From JBQTKD01 sp052389435 (GTDB lineage: Bacteria > Actinomycetota > Actinomycetes > Sporichthyales > Sporichthyaceae): DNA of 55,427 nt. The position numbers and the translations under genes are program-made. Position 1 is the first letter of the stretch. Every line of letters starts with the position of its first letter. The DNA lies in NCBI GenBank assembly GCA_052389435.1, contig JBQTIB010000114.1, forward strand, positions 1 through 55,427. The letters run 5' to 3'. Shown in pieces: positions 34,725 through 42,695 of the stretch. The notes below the pieces were generated by a model. The model saw only the letters and a list, made by a program, of their open reading frames with translations, made no database searches and was not told the origin of the DNA.

Positions 34725-36245
34725 ATGACTTATCGTGACCATGTCTCCACCGACACCCTCGCGGATCACGCGGAGGGGCTGCTCGGGGAGTCCGAGAGCG
34801 GGCACGTAGCCGCCCACCTCGCCGAGTGCGAGGACTGCCGAGCCACGGCGCTGCTGCTGGCGTCCATTCCGGAGATTCTCGCCGCCGACACGGTCGGGCC
34901 GATGCCCGCCCACTTTGCCTCTCGTATCGACGCCGCGATGGCCGAGCTTTACATCTCGGAGCCGCCTCTTGCGCGGCCCGAGCCGGTTGCCGCGACGCCG
35001 ATCGCGGTGAGCCCGATCGGCGTTGAGGAATCCGGCAACGTGATCGACCTCGGCTCGCGCCGCAGGCTTGCGCTGACCGGCCTGCGCCGGGTCGGCACGA
35101 TCGCCGCGAGCATGGTGCTGCTCATCGCCGGCGCCGCGCTGGGCATTCAGACCGTCGGCAAGGACAAGGACATCGTCGGTCCGACGGGCAACGGCGACTC
35201 CCTGGCCGCCGCGCCCGAGATCACCTCCCTCGCCTCGCCCTACTTCGGCAAGCTCAAGCCGCCGAAGGGCTCCAAGGCGGGCCGGCCCGGCCAGACCGTG
35301 AGCCCCGACGGGACCATCTACACCAAGGACAAGATCCGCTTCCCCGACGGCACCGTGCTGACGCTGGACAAGAAGGGCAACCCGGTCGAGGCGCTGCGCC
35401 CGACGGCCCCCAAGCCCGCCCCCGCCGAGCCGAGCGAGCCGAACGAGCCCGCAGCCAAGGAGCCCGCAGCCAAGGAGCCGAGCAGGAGCGAGGGCAACGC
35501 GACCGCGAAGAAGCCCTCCGGCGGCGCTCCGGTGGTCCGCCCCGAGGACGAGACCTCTTCGAAGGTCCAGGAGGTGCCGGACGACCCGGCCGCTCCCGGT
35601 CGGTCCGCCGAGCCGGAGCCCAGCGCTCCCGCGGAGGGCAAGCCGTCCATCGCCAGCGCGAACCAGGACAACGCCGTTCCCTCCGACGACCCGTACGTGT
35701 CGGAGTCCAACCGGGAGTACACCGAGGACAACTTCGCCGCCCTGGTGATGGACCTGATCTCGGCCGCCCGTCGCCACGGCTCCACCAGCGGGGACTTCGA
35801 GCCGAGTTCGACTTCGCCGGCGCCCACTCCGAGCGCCACCCCGCCGAGCCCGGCGTCGCAGTACCGGATGCCGACCTCGCTGCGCCTGGCCTTCGGCAAG
35901 TGGGGGTTCATGCCCTCCGACGCCGGTCGCGGCCCGTCCACCGAGAGCTTCCAGGACCGGGTCAAGCGCTGCGCGAGCCAGCTCGGCACGCAGGCGATCG
36001 CCGGCGACCGAGGCCTCTGGCAGGGCAGAGAGGCCACGATCGTGGTCACCGGCAGCGACGACCCGAACCAGGTCAACGGCTTCGTGTTCTACGGAAGCTG
36101 CCCGGACCAGCGTCCGGTGACGGCGCAGTCCGCGCAGTGGGAGCAGCGGGTCAACAAGCCCTCGCGCGCTCCCGAGCCGGAGGCCACCCCGGTCCGCCGG
36201 GTGGGTTCGGTCCAGGACGGCCAGACCCGTTCCCGCAGCTACTGA
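34725..36245 (+). CDS. Membrane anti-sigma factor, copy 1
   Basis: A 506-residue protein. The N-terminal zinc-containing anti-sigma domain has HLAECEDC (His31-x3-Cys35-x2-Cys38). One TM helix follows (about 123-143, TIAASMVLLIAGAALGI). Next comes a long Pro/Glu/Lys-rich extracytoplasmic linker and a conserved C-terminal domain (YTEDNFAALVMDL, IAGDRGLWQGREATIVV, DPNQVNGFVFYGSCP). It sits just behind sigM as Rv3912 does in M. tuberculosis and should sequester the sigma factor until an envelope or redox signal arrives. It is about 45% or more similar by eye to copy 2 over its whole length. The duplication is discussed in the findings. Confidence 0.9.
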   Translation: MTYRDHVSTDTLADHAEGLLGESESGHVAAHLAECEDCRATALLLASIPEILAADTVGPMPAHFASRIDAAMAELYISEPPLARPEPVAATPIAVSPIGVEESGNVIDLGSRRRLALTGLRRVGTIAASMVLLIAGAALGIQTVGKDKDIVGPTGNGDSLAAAPEITSLASPYFGKLKPPKGSKAGRPGQTVSPDGTIYTKDKIRFPDGTVLTLDKKGNPVEALRPTAPKPAPAEPSEPNEPAAKEPAAKEPSRSEGNATAKKPSGGAPVVRPEDETSSKVQEVPDDPAAPGRSAEPEPSAPAEGKPSIASANQDNAVPSDDPYVSESNREYTEDNFAALVMDLISAARRHGSTSGDFEPSSTSPAPTPSATPPSPASQYRMPTSLRLAFGKWGFMPSDAGRGPSTESFQDRVKRCASQLGTQAIAGDRGLWQGREATIVVTGSDDPNQVNGFVFYGSCPDQRPVTAQSAQWEQRVNKPSRAPEPEATPVRRVGSVQDGQTRSRSY

Positions 36246-36400
36246 GAAACTCATTCCGGACATACGGAACCGGTTGGACAGTCGCTGCGTCCAACTCGAC
36301 GTGAGCCCCGTCGCCGTGCACGGCACGCGGCGGGGGCAACGCTGTACCCAGGGGACCGCCGGACCCCCAGGGATGGGCGAGGGAAGCTGACCAGCGCACC
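36246..36400 (+). pseudogene. Decayed duplicate of the sigM 3' end
   Basis: Within this gap one frame reads N-R-L-D-S-R-CV..DVS...RRG...GTAGPPG.GEGS and ends in AGCTGACCAGCG before the next ATG. It aligns with the last 40 or so codons of sigM (N-E-I-G-G-S-CV..GVS...NRG...GGPPG..GGGS), which also ends AGCTGACCAGCG before copy 1. Stop-to-ATG spacing is 10 bases here and 9 after sigM. I read it as the left end of a tandem duplication that included the sigM tail. It is now non-coding. Confidence 0.7.
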
Positions 36401-37885
36401 ATGATCGAACGCGAGCACGTCTCCACCGAAACCCTGGCCGATCACGCCGAGGGTCTGCTCGGGGAGTCCGAAAGCGGGCGGATCTCCGCCCACCTCGCCG
36501 AGTGCGAGGACTGTTCGGCGACCGCCGCGCTCCTGGTTTCGCTCTCCGACGTCCTCGCCGCCGACGACGTCGGGCCGATGCCCGCCCACTTCGCAGCCCG
36601 CATCGACTCGGCGCTGGCCGATCTCTACCTCGCCGAGCCTCCGCTGCCTCCCCTGCCGCGCCCCGAGCCGGTGGCCGCCACTGCGATCCTCGCCAGTGCC
36701 GTCGGCGTCGGCGACGCCGACAACGTGGTGGATCTCGGTTCGCGCCGCCAGGCGGCCCTCGTCGGCCTGCGCCGCGTCGGCACGATCGCCGCGAGCATGG
36801 TGCTGCTCATCGCCGGGGCCGCCCTCGGCGTTCAGACCCTCGGCGAGGACCGCGGCAGCCAGGACCCGGACTTCGCCCAGCCGCTGGTGCCGCAGGTCAC
36901 CGTGACGCCCCTGACCTTTCCGAAGAAGATCAAGGTTCCCGCGGACGCCGTCGACGGAGCGAACGGCTCCAAGCGGGACCCGGACACCGGCACCGTGTTC
37001 CTTCCGGGCGGCCGCATCGTGATGTCCAACGGCACCGTGCTCGTCCCGCAGTCCGGTGGCGGATACGCGGTGCTCTCTCCCGCCAACACCCCGGTCACCG
37101 CCCAGCCGGACGCGCCGCGGTCCACCCCGAAGCCGGCGCCCAAGGCCACCCAGAACCCCCAGTCCGAGCCCGAACCCGCGGTCGTGGACCCGGCGCCGCG
37201 CAAGGGCGGCGACGATCTGCAGACGCTGCGCGGCGGCCGGGGCACTCCACAGCCCTCGGCTCGTCCCAGTCCGAGCCAGGACAAGGACCCCGCCGCCCCG
37301 CCGGAACCCTCGGCCGCTCCCGCGCCCAAGGGCGATCGGCAGCCGCAGGCCGCGCGCGCGGCCGCCTCGAGCGACCCGTACGTCGAGAACTCGGGCCGGA
37401 CCTACACCGAGGAGACCTTCGCCGCCCTGGTGATGGACCTCGTGGCCAAGGCGGGCCAGGGCTCGGGAAACCGGGGTTCGTTCGAGCCGAGTTCGGTCAC
37501 TCAGTCTCCGACGCCGTCGGCGGCGCGGGTTTCCTACCCCCGGCGGGACCTCACGCCCGTCGATGCAGAGCGCGGCCCGGCACCGGAGAACGTGCAGAGC
37601 CGGGTGCAGCGCTGCGCGGAGCAGTTGAGGGCCACGGCGATCGCGGGCGACGTCGGCGTGTGGCAGGGACGCAAGGCGACGATCGTGGTCGTCGACAGCG
37701 AGGACCCCAACCAGGTCAACGGCTTCGTGTTCTACGGCAACTGCCCGAAGAAGCGCCCGGTGACCGCCCAGTCCGCACAGTGGGAGCAGCGAGTCGATCG
37801 GCCCGCCCCGGCTGCCGCTCCCGCGGCGACCCCCGCGCCCGGCGGAGCGGTCCAGGACGACCGGGCACGCTCGCGGGAGAACTAG
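36401..37885 (+). CDS. Membrane anti-sigma factor, copy 2
   Basis: A 494-residue paralogue of the preceding gene with the same order: zinc anti-sigma domain (HVSTETLADHAEGLLGESESG, HLAECEDC), TM helix (TIAASMVLLIAGAALGVQ), Pro-rich linker and the C-terminal domain (YTEETFAALVMDL, IAGDVGVWQGRKATIVV, DPNQVNGFVFYGNCP, RPVTAQSAQWEQRV). The anti-sigma domain and TM helix are nearly identical to copy 1, while the linker has diverged freely. It may bind the same sigma factor, giving two sensors for one sigma. A strong terminator follows. Start ATG 36401 mirrors copy 1. Confidence 0.88.
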   Translation: MIEREHVSTETLADHAEGLLGESESGRISAHLAECEDCSATAALLVSLSDVLAADDVGPMPAHFAARIDSALADLYLAEPPLPPLPRPEPVAATAILASAVGVGDADNVVDLGSRRQAALVGLRRVGTIAASMVLLIAGAALGVQTLGEDRGSQDPDFAQPLVPQVTVTPLTFPKKIKVPADAVDGANGSKRDPDTGTVFLPGGRIVMSNGTVLVPQSGGGYAVLSPANTPVTAQPDAPRSTPKPAPKATQNPQSEPEPAVVDPAPRKGGDDLQTLRGGRGTPQPSARPSPSQDKDPAAPPEPSAAPAPKGDRQPQAARAAASSDPYVENSGRTYTEETFAALVMDLVAKAGQGSGNRGSFEPSSVTQSPTPSAARVSYPRRDLTPVDAERGPAPENVQSRVQRCAEQLRATAIAGDVGVWQGRKATIVVVDSEDPNQVNGFVFYGNCPKKRPVTAQSAQWEQRVDRPAPAAAPAATPAPGGAVQDDRARSREN

Positions 37886-37898
37886 GTCCGCCGATCGC

Positions 37899-37939
37899 GG
37901 GGCGCTGCACCCACCGGGTGGAGGCGCCCCGTTCTTTTT
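37899..37939 (+). terminator. Rho-independent terminator after the anti-sigma genes
   Basis: Arms GGGGCGC (37899-37905) and GCGCCCC (37924-37930) enclose an inner CACCC/GGGTG pairing and are followed by GTTCTTTTT. It separates the sigM operon from trxBA. Confidence 0.85.
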
Positions 37940-37971
37940 CACTCTTCCGAGGAGCGGTCGCTTCCACGGCC

Positions 37972-37998
37972 GGGAACAGACGCCGCCTAGGATCGGTT
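37972..37998 (+). promoter_or_regulatory. SigmaR/SigH-type promoter of trxB, overlapping a housekeeping -10
   Basis: GGGAAC (37972-37977), 18 bases, then GTT (37996-37998) matches the thiol-stress consensus GGAAY-N18-GTT recognised by Streptomyces sigmaR and mycobacterial SigH. Inside it, TAGGAT (37988-37993) fits a sigmaA -10. Two promoters for trxBA, one of them redox-induced, are known in Streptomyces. Confidence 0.65.
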
Positions 37999-38052
37999 TC
38001 GGCATCGACTCGCCCGGCTGTCCACCGGGCGCCTTAAAGCAGTGAGGAATCC

Positions 38053-38982
38053 GTGAGCGAGATCCGCAACGTCATCGTCGTCGGTTCCGGCCCGTCGGGC
38101 TACACCGCGGCCGTCTACGCCGCGCGCGCGGAGCTCAAGCCCCTGGTGTTCGAGAGTTCGGTGACCCTCGGCGGCGCGCTGATGAACACCACCGAGGTCG
38201 AGAACTTCCCCGGTTTCGAGAACGGGATCATGGGCCCGGACCTGATGTTCGCCATGCGCGGGCAGGCGGCGCGCTTCGGCGCCGAACTCGTCGGCGACGA
38301 CGTCACCGCCCTGGACCTGACCGGCCCGGTGAAGAAGGTCGTCGCCTCCGGTGTGACCCACGAGGCGCACACGGTCATCCTGGCAACCGGCTCGAAGTAC
38401 AAGGAGTTGGGCCTGCCCAACGAAAAGCGCCTGTCCGGGCACGGCGTTTCGTGGTGTGCGACCTGCGACGGCGCGTTCTTCCGCGAGCAGGAGATCGTCG
38501 TGGTCGGGGGCGGGGACTCGGCGATGGAGGAGGCCACCTTCCTCACCCGCTTCGCCAAGACCGTCCACGTGCTCGTGCGCCGCGACGTGCTGCGCGCCAG
38601 CAAGATCATGCAGCAGCGCGCGCTGGACAACCCCAAGATCAACTTCATCTGGAACACCGAGCCGATCGACGTCCTCGGCGAGGACAAGGTCTCCGGCCTC
38701 GTGCTGCGGGACACCGTCACCGGCGAGGAGTCCAAGCTCGACGCGACGGGCCTGTTCGTCGCGATCGGCCACGAGCCGCGATCGGAACTGCTCGTCGGGC
38801 AGGTGGACCTGGACGAAAACGGGTACGTCCTCGTGCGGCACCCCTCGACCGAGACCAACCTTCCCGGCGTCTTCGCCTGCGGCGACCTCGTGGACCACCA
38901 CTACCGCCAGGCCATCACCGCCGCCGGGACCGGCTGCGCGGCGGCCCTGGACGCCGAGCGGTACCTGGCGGCCCACGAGTAG
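38053..38982 (+). CDS. trxB: Thioredoxin reductase
   Basis: A 309-residue FAD/NADPH enzyme that reduces thioredoxin. The FAD-binding motif GSGPSGYTAAVYAARA is at the N-terminus. The redox-active CATC lies in HGVSWCATCDGAFF, the NADPH motif is GGGDSAMEEATFL, and the C-terminal FAD motif is GVFACGDLVD. GTG 38053 has GAGGAA five bases upstream. trxA follows after 97 bp. The sigmaR-like promoter ahead suggests induction by disulfide stress. Confidence 0.96.
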   Translation: MSEIRNVIVVGSGPSGYTAAVYAARAELKPLVFESSVTLGGALMNTTEVENFPGFENGIMGPDLMFAMRGQAARFGAELVGDDVTALDLTGPVKKVVASGVTHEAHTVILATGSKYKELGLPNEKRLSGHGVSWCATCDGAFFREQEIVVVGGGDSAMEEATFLTRFAKTVHVLVRRDVLRASKIMQQRALDNPKINFIWNTEPIDVLGEDKVSGLVLRDTVTGEESKLDATGLFVAIGHEPRSELLVGQVDLDENGYVLVRHPSTETNLPGVFACGDLVDHHYRQAITAAGTGCAAALDAERYLAAHE

Positions 38983-39079
38983 CTTGCACGCGGAATTGGC
39001 CCAGCCGGCACGTTGTTTTACCGACGCTGACAACACCAGGCCCCACGCTCACCGTGGCGCCCAACCAAGGAGATCCGCA

Positions 39080-39403
39080 ATGGGCTCGATCGCAGCCGTC
39101 ACCGACCAGTCCTTCCAGGCCGACGTCCTCGACGCCGACGTGCCCGTACTCGTCGACTTCTGGGCACCCTGGTGCGGCCCGTGCCGCCAGATCGCCCCGA
39201 TCCTCGAGGAGATCGCGGCGGAGAACGAGGGCAAGATCCGCATCCTCAAGCTCAACGTCGACGAGAACCCGAAGACCGCGGCCAAGTACGGCGTCGTTTC
39301 GATCCCGACGATGAACGTCTACAAGGGCGGAGAGATCGTCAAGCAGATCATCGGCGCGAAGCCCAAGCCGATGATTCTTGCCGACCTGGCCGAATACGTC
39401 TGA
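39080..39403 (+). CDS. trxA: Thioredoxin
   Basis: A 107-residue cytoplasmic dithiol carrier. The active site is WAPWCGPCR and the cis-Pro lies in VVSIPTMNVYKGG. AAGGAG lies seven bases upstream of ATG 39080. It is reduced by the enzyme encoded just upstream and serves ribonucleotide reductase, methionine sulfoxide reductase and similar targets. Its place equals trxC (Rv3914) in M. tuberculosis. Confidence 0.97.
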   Translation: MGSIAAVTDQSFQADVLDADVPVLVDFWAPWCGPCRQIAPILEEIAAENEGKIRILKLNVDENPKTAAKYGVVSIPTMNVYKGGEIVKQIIGAKPKPMILADLAEYV

Positions 39404-39457
39404 TCGATCGGGCAGACTCCCATCGCAGGCCCCATCGGCTAGTCGAAGGCGCACCAC

Positions 39458-40636
39458 GTGGAGAGCAGACGTCCGTACCCGGCGGCCCGCAAGGGCGACT
39501 CCGGGCCGACGGTCGCCGAAGTGCGGCACAAGTTGGCCATCCTGCAGTTGCTGCCGGATGCGCCGGACGCCGTGGCGGATCCCGCCGAGGCGGTCTTCGA
39601 CGACGCCTGCGACCGCGCGGTGCGCCACTTCCAGCAGCAGCGCGGGCTCAACGTCGACGGAGTCGTCGGCCAAGAGACCTGGGAGGCGCTGGAGGAGGCC
39701 CGCTGGCGGCTCGGCGATCGGGTACTCAGCCACCAGGTCACCAGGATGCTGCGCGGCGACGACGTCGCCGCGCTGCAGCAGCGCCTGTCCTCCCTCGGGT
39801 ACAACACCGGCCGGGTGGACGGCATATTCGGCCCGGACACCGAGAAGGCGCTCCGCGAGTTTCAGCAGTCCCAGGGCGTCAGCCCGGACGGCACCTGCGG
39901 CCCCGAGACCTTCCGGGCGCTCGAGCGTCTGACCCGGTCCGTGTCCGGCGGCAACCTGCACCGCCTACGCGAGGCTGAGGCCCTCCTGCGGGCCGGCCCG
40001 CGCATGGGCGGCAAGGTCGTCGTCGTAGACCCCGGTCACGGCGGCCAGGACCTGGGGCACGTCGGGCACGGGTTGACCGAATCCGGCGTCGTCGAGGACA
40101 TCGCCAAGCGCGTCGAAGGCCGGTTGACCGCCACGGGCGTGCAGGCCTACCTCACCCGAGCCGTCAGCGCACGCCACGCGGCCCGCGTCGACCTCGACGA
40201 CGAGGCCCGCGCGGTGTTCGCCAACGAGTCGCGCGCGGACCTGCTGGTCTCCCTGCACGTCGACGGGCACCCGAACCCGGCCGCCAACGGCGTCGCGACG
40301 TACTTCTTCGGCACCGAGGGCTTCGGTCCGCACAGTGCCGTGGGCGAACGCTTCGCCGAACTCCTGCTCCGCGAGATCGTGGCGCGCACAGACCTGCAGG
40401 ACTGCGGCTCGCATCCCAAAACGTGGGACCTGCTGCGCCGCACTCGGATGCCCGCCGTTCGGCTCGATCTCGGGTACCTGAGCAACCCCGGGGACGCGGC
40501 ACGGCTGAACGACCCGTCGTTCCGGGACGCGGTGGCCGAGGCGATCGTGGTGGCCGTCCAGCGCCTCTACCTCCCGCCGGACGACGACGCCCCGACCGGC
40601 GCGCTGCGAATCAGCGAGTTGTTCGCGGGGTCCTGA
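39458..40636 (+). CDS. cwlM: CwlM-like amidase_3 protein, probable MurA regulator
   Basis: 392 residues with no signal peptide. Two peptidoglycan-binding-1 repeats (about 15-80 and 95-155) precede an N-acetylmuramoyl-L-alanine amidase (amidase_3) domain. The zinc ligands His194 (DPGHGG), Glu208 and His267 (SLHVDG) are present. The catalytic Glu expected in the [E]-x-G-[FY]-L-S-N-P motif is Asp337 (RLDLGYLSNP). Mycobacterial CwlM, at the same locus (Rv3915), is cytoplasmic and activates MurA when phosphorylated by PknB rather than cutting the wall. The absent signal and E-to-D change support the same role here. GTG 39458 lacks a clear ribosome site. Confidence 0.9.
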   Translation: MESRRPYPAARKGDSGPTVAEVRHKLAILQLLPDAPDAVADPAEAVFDDACDRAVRHFQQQRGLNVDGVVGQETWEALEEARWRLGDRVLSHQVTRMLRGDDVAALQQRLSSLGYNTGRVDGIFGPDTEKALREFQQSQGVSPDGTCGPETFRALERLTRSVSGGNLHRLREAEALLRAGPRMGGKVVVVDPGHGGQDLGHVGHGLTESGVVEDIAKRVEGRLTATGVQAYLTRAVSARHAARVDLDDEARAVFANESRADLLVSLHVDGHPNPAANGVATYFFGTEGFGPHSAVGERFAELLLREIVARTDLQDCGSHPKTWDLLRRTRMPAVRLDLGYLSNPGDAARLNDPSFRDAVAEAIVVAVQRLYLPPDDDAPTGALRISELFAGS

Positions 40637-40642
40637 CCGACA

Positions 40643-40658
40643 GTCAGATTTTTCTGAC
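40643..40658. terminator. Hairpin between convergent cwlM and GNAT genes
   Basis: GTCAGA and TCTGAC pair around TTTT. Extra GTCAG/CTGAC copies on both sides (40633-40637 and near 40665) allow alternative stems. It probably ends transcription from one or both sides. Confidence 0.5.
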
Positions 40659-40685
40659 CCTGCGTCAGCCATCGACTCCGCTTGG

Positions 40686-41303
40686 TTAAACGGGCCGCAG
40701 CATGGGGTCTGGAGCCATCGATCCGAGGAGCCGCTCCAGCGCGACCTCGACGTCTTCGCGCCAGGACACGGTGCTCTTGAGCTCGAGCCGCAGCCGGGGA
40801 AAGCGGTGGTGGGGGCGGACGGTCTTGAAGCCGACGGACCGCAGGTAGTCCGCGGGCACCACGCACCCGGGCTCGTTCCACTTGGCGTCCCCGAAGGCCT
40901 CGACGGCCTTCACCCCGCGACGCACGAGGTCCTTGGCCACGCCCTGCACGAGCATGCGCCCGAGGCCCTGCCCGAGGAAGTCCGGGTGGATGAACGCCGT
41001 GGTCAGCAGCACCGCGTCGGCGCTGACCGGGCTGGTCGGAAACGCCACCGAGCGGGGGATGTACATGGGAGGTGCGTAGACGACGAACCCCGCCGTCACG
41101 CCACTCACCTGAACGAGCTTGCCGCAGGAGCCCCACTCCAGCAGCGTCGAGGAGACCCACGCCTCCTTGTCGAAGGCGGGATCCCCGGACTCCTCCGCTC
41201 GATCCCGCGAGACGGGGTCGAGTTCCCAGAACACGCACGACCGACACCGGCTCGGCAACTCCGCCAAGTTGTCGAGCGTGATGTTCACGAGCCGACGCGT
41301 CAC
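40686..41303 (-). CDS. GNAT-family N-acetyltransferase
   Basis: A 205-residue protein. The acetyl-CoA-binding segment is AFIHPDFLGQGLGRMLVQGVAKDLVRRG (R/Q-x-x-G-x-G/A loop as GQGLGRML). The N-terminal NLAELPSRCRSCVFWELDP, with two cysteines, marks the conserved family at this locus (Rv3916c in M. tuberculosis). The substrate is unknown. GTG 41303 is chosen because homology begins with LVNITLDNL and TATCCT lies six bases upstream; the open frame continues 28 codons further but looks non-coding there. Confidence 0.87.
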   Translation of the reverse strand: MTRRLVNITLDNLAELPSRCRSCVFWELDPVSRDRAEESGDPAFDKEAWVSSTLLEWGSCGKLVQVSGVTAGFVVYAPPMYIPRSVAFPTSPVSADAVLLTTAFIHPDFLGQGLGRMLVQGVAKDLVRRGVKAVEAFGDAKWNEPGCVVPADYLRSVGFKTVRPHHRFPRLRLELKSTVSWREDVEVALERLLGSMAPDPMLRPV

Positions 41304-41309
41304 GGCCGA

Positions 41310-41315
41310 AGGATA
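41310..41315 (-). promoter_or_regulatory. -10 box of leaderless GNAT gene
   Basis: TATCCT on the minus strand is followed by six bases and GTG 41303, with no Shine-Dalgarno. This is the same geometry as the MFS and NUDIX genes. Confidence 0.45.
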
Positions 41316-41387
41316 GGACCGTCGCGGCCTCCCGCACAGCCCCTTCGCCGAAAGTTGCGCCGAACGAACGGCTTCAGCCGAAGTCAA

Positions 41388-41418
41388 CAGCCATTGCGCA
41401 TGTCATCCTCAATGGCTG
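41388..41418 (-). terminator. Inverted repeat after parB
   Basis: Perfect 9-bp arms CAGCCATTG (41388-41396) and CAATGGCTG (41410-41418) are separated by 13 bases, 70 bp past the parB stop. It may be a terminator of the rpmH-parB operon or an operator; there is no T-tract. Confidence 0.45.
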
Positions 41419-41487
41419 CTGGAGCGCCCGAAATGTCCGGTTTGTGGAGCCATCTCGGCTGACGTGCGTTTTTGCTCTTGACTTCGC

Positions 41488-42471
41488 TCAGGACGTGGGA
41501 TCGAGGAAGGCGACGATGCGCTCGAGGTCTTCCATCGAGGCGAACTCGACCACGAGCTTGCCCTTGCCCTTGCCGCCCGCCTGAACCTTCACGCGGGTGT
41601 CCCACTTGTCGGCCAGGCGCGCGGCCAGCTCGTCCAGCGCCGGCGCGTGGGCCGAGGTCGAACGGGAGCGAGTGCGAACGACCGGGCGGCCGGTCTCCCC
41701 CAGCGCCACGATCTCCTCGACGGCGCGCACCGACAGACCCTCGGCGACGATTCGATTCGCCAGGTGCTCGGCGTCGTCGGCGTTGTCGATTCCCAGCAGA
41801 GCGCGAGCGTGACCCGCGGACAGGACCCCGGCGGCGACGCGACGCTGCACCGACGGCGCCAGCTTCAGCAGCCGGATCGTGTTGGAGACCTGGGAGCGCG
41901 ACCGGCCCAGGCGCGCGGCGAGGGCGTCGTGGGTGCAGTCGAACTCCTGGAGCAGCTGGTCGTAGGCGGCTGCCTCTTCCAGCGGGTTCAGCGCCGCACG
42001 GTGCAGATTTTCGAGAAGCGCGTCGAGCAGCATCTTCTCGTCCTCGGTGCGCCGCACGATCGCAGGCACCGTCGTCTTGCCGGCGAGCTGCGAAGCGCGC
42101 CAGCGCCGCTCCCCCATGACCAGTTCGTACTGGCCGTCCGCGACGGGGCGCACGACGATCGGCTGGAGCAGACCCACTTCCCTGATGGAGTGGACCAGCT
42201 CCTCGAGCAGATCGGGGTCGAAGACCGTGCGCGGCTGCTTGGCGTTGGGGACGATCGCGGAGAGCGGGAGCTCGGCAAACCAGGCACCGTCGACCGCCGT
42301 CGGCTCGGCCGCAGGCGCCCCCGCGGCTCCAAGTGTCGTGATCGACTGCTCGGGAGACTCGGCCGAGCTCGGAATTAGGTGCTCCGCGGCGGTACTCGAC
42401 ATCGACAGCGGAGCCGTCGGGATGAGGGCCCCGAGGCCGCGGCCCAGACCTCGTTGACGAGCTTGCGTCAT
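41488..42471 (-). CDS. parB: Chromosome partitioning protein ParB
   Basis: A 327-residue CTPase clamp that loads at parS and organises the origin region. Its N-terminal RGLGRGLGALIP binds and stimulates ParA. The CTP-binding ParB/Srx domain has PNAKQPRTVFDPDLLEELVHSIREVGLLQPIVVRP and GERRWRASQLAG. The helix-turn-helix lies in HDALAARLGRSRSQVSNTIRLLKL, and the C-terminal dimerisation domain ends EDLERIVAFL. ATG 42471 is preceded by GGGGAG. A parS site lies 46 bp upstream of its start. Confidence 0.96.
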   Translation of the reverse strand: MTQARQRGLGRGLGALIPTAPLSMSSTAAEHLIPSSAESPEQSITTLGAAGAPAAEPTAVDGAWFAELPLSAIVPNAKQPRTVFDPDLLEELVHSIREVGLLQPIVVRPVADGQYELVMGERRWRASQLAGKTTVPAIVRRTEDEKMLLDALLENLHRAALNPLEEAAAYDQLLQEFDCTHDALAARLGRSRSQVSNTIRLLKLAPSVQRRVAAGVLSAGHARALLGIDNADDAEHLANRIVAEGLSVRAVEEIVALGETGRPVVRTRSRSTSAHAPALDELAARLADKWDTRVKVQAGGKGKGKLVVEFASMEDLERIVAFLDPTS

Positions 42472-42516
42472 CCCGTACTCCCCACATCTATGTCGAAGTC
42501 GATCTGCGGCACCCAC

Positions 42517-42532
42517 TGTTTCACGTGAAACT
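42517..42532. promoter_or_regulatory. parS site 1 (upstream of parB)
   Basis: TGTTTCACGTGAAACT differs from the consensus TGTTTCACGTGAAACA only at the last base. It is a ParB loading site. Confidence 0.92.
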
Positions 42533-42654
42533 TCTCAGCACCGACAGCGCCGGCGGCGCGCCCGCCAACGAGAGCCTGCGACGCGAGGCGCGCTCTGCGG
42601 CAGGAGGCACTCGAACGAGGCAGCGGTGAACCCGGAAGGGTTTCCCGACGGGGT

Positions 42655-42670
42655 GGTTTCACGTGAAACC
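42655..42670. promoter_or_regulatory. parS site 2 (parA-parB gap)
   Basis: GGTTTCACGTGAAACC is a perfect 16-bp palindrome with the full 14-bp parS core, 26 bp past the parA stop. Confidence 0.92.
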
Positions 42671-42695
42671 TCCGGGCGACCGCTGGGCGCAACGA

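Noticed and set aside
34725..37885. Assembly artefact as the cause of the two anti-sigma genes
   Set aside because: The copies differ throughout, especially in the linkers, and the gap shows independent decay, so this is an old duplication.
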